Positions 63,867 to 64,000 of a stretch of 64,000 bases of DNA are shown here, in pieces (within the stretch, counting starts at the first letter, position 1; each line of letters opens with the position of its first letter). Under the pieces are notes generated by a model. It was not told where the DNA came from and ran no database searches. It saw only the letters and a program-made list of their open reading frames with translations. Origin of the DNA: Ferrimonas pelagia (GTDB taxonomy: Bacteria > Pseudomonadota > Gammaproteobacteria > Enterobacterales > Shewanellaceae); contig NZ_BAABJZ010000003.1 in the NCBI RefSeq assembly GCF_039543565.1, positions 140,620 to 204,619 of the forward strand. The letters run 5' to 3'. Made by a program: the position numbers and the translations under genes.

Positions 63867-63889
63867 CTACGAAGTCTAAATAACTGATC

Positions 63890-64000
63890 CTAATTGTGCT
63901 CCAGTTTCTGCAATCCATGACCACCACCCGGGAATGGTGAGGCGTTGTTCATGAAGTACTTCACCCGCCTGATTAGTTGCCACATGTGCTTGCACCGATG
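63890..64000 (-). CDS. C-terminal end of an unidentified protein (partial, at window edge)
   Basis: On the minus strand a frame enters from the right edge and stays open for 36 codons to a TAG (63892-63890). It reads HRCKHMWQLIRRVKYFMNNA and continues with SPFPGGGHG. The basic, aromatic composition would suit a transposase end, but I cannot name a family. It may be a real gene or a remnant; repeats lie directly after it. Confidence 0.3.
   Translation of the reverse strand, partial: HRCKHMWQLIRRVKYFMNNASPFPGGGHGLQKLEHN

Larger units (their letters stand above)
63329..63889. other. Intergenic region with repeats upstream of the MMPL operon
   Basis: About 560 bases without a supported gene. 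From left to right: MMPL promoter and operator, a terminator (63524-63561), and two copies of a palindromic repeat (63626 and 63799). Confidence 0.6.

Overview
The window looks like the chromosome of a marine, polysaccharide- and chitin-degrading gammaproteobacterium of the Alteromonadales type. The reasons are a Shewanella-style GlcNAc pathway (SIS-domain NagB-II, BadF-type NagK, NagP, NagX, LacI-type NagR), two large TonB-dependent receptors, two nucleases with GlyGly-CTERM-like tails and many lipoproteins. Ferrimonas or a relative is a guess. I saw no rRNA, tRNA, CRISPR array, phage or complete insertion sequence; coding density is normal apart from several 0.5-1.2 kb gaps.

Layout. 1-10.7 kb (all minus): three consecutive BglX-type GH3 beta-glucosidases (the first cut by the left edge) and a pair of formylglycine-type sulfatases, read as a glycan-utilisation cluster. 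11.7-13.6 kb (+): PhoX-like lipoprotein. 14.5-17.2 kb (-): TonB-dependent receptor. 18.4-21.7 kb (+): large acidic lipoprotein and a predicted outer-membrane barrel. 21.8-27.6 kb (+): GPP34-family protein and SbcD-SbcC. 27.8-30.1 kb (+): GGDEF/EAL protein with a degenerate GGDEF site. 30.2-43.5 kb: GlcNAc/chitooligosaccharide regulon. 44.2-47.4 kb (+): type II NADH dehydrogenase and a DUF885 protein. 47.6-49.1 kb (-): phospholipase-D-family lipoprotein. 49.6-56.5 kb (-): porin, ExeM-type nuclease and EndA-type nuclease. 57.2-58.0 kb (-): SDR-fold protein without its catalytic residues. 58.3-63.3 kb (-): MMPL/RND transporter, LolA-like periplasmic protein, outer-membrane barrel and a small DUF2892 membrane protein. 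63.4-64 kb: intergenic repeats and the open end of an unidentified frame.

How the parts work together. The best-supported system is GlcNAc use: a TonB-dependent receptor imports oligomers, a GH20 lipoprotein cuts them, NagP and NagX handle uptake and membrane steps, and NagK, NagA and NagB-II convert GlcNAc to fructose-6-phosphate. Near-identical 18-bp palindromes lie in front of the GH20 operon and of the receptor; they fit NagR operators and tie the two units together. The porin-exeM-endA set looks like extracellular DNA use. The MMPL/LolA-like/barrel set looks like lipid or lipoprotein traffic to the outer membrane, behind a promoter with a TetR-like palindrome in its spacer.

No wholly new system is proven here. 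The most interesting leads are a 33-codon reading frame translationally coupled to nagP, a terminator-like hairpin in the long leader of the GH20 operon, the SDR pseudoenzyme, and the acidic Trp-Gly-rich N-terminus of the barrel protein.
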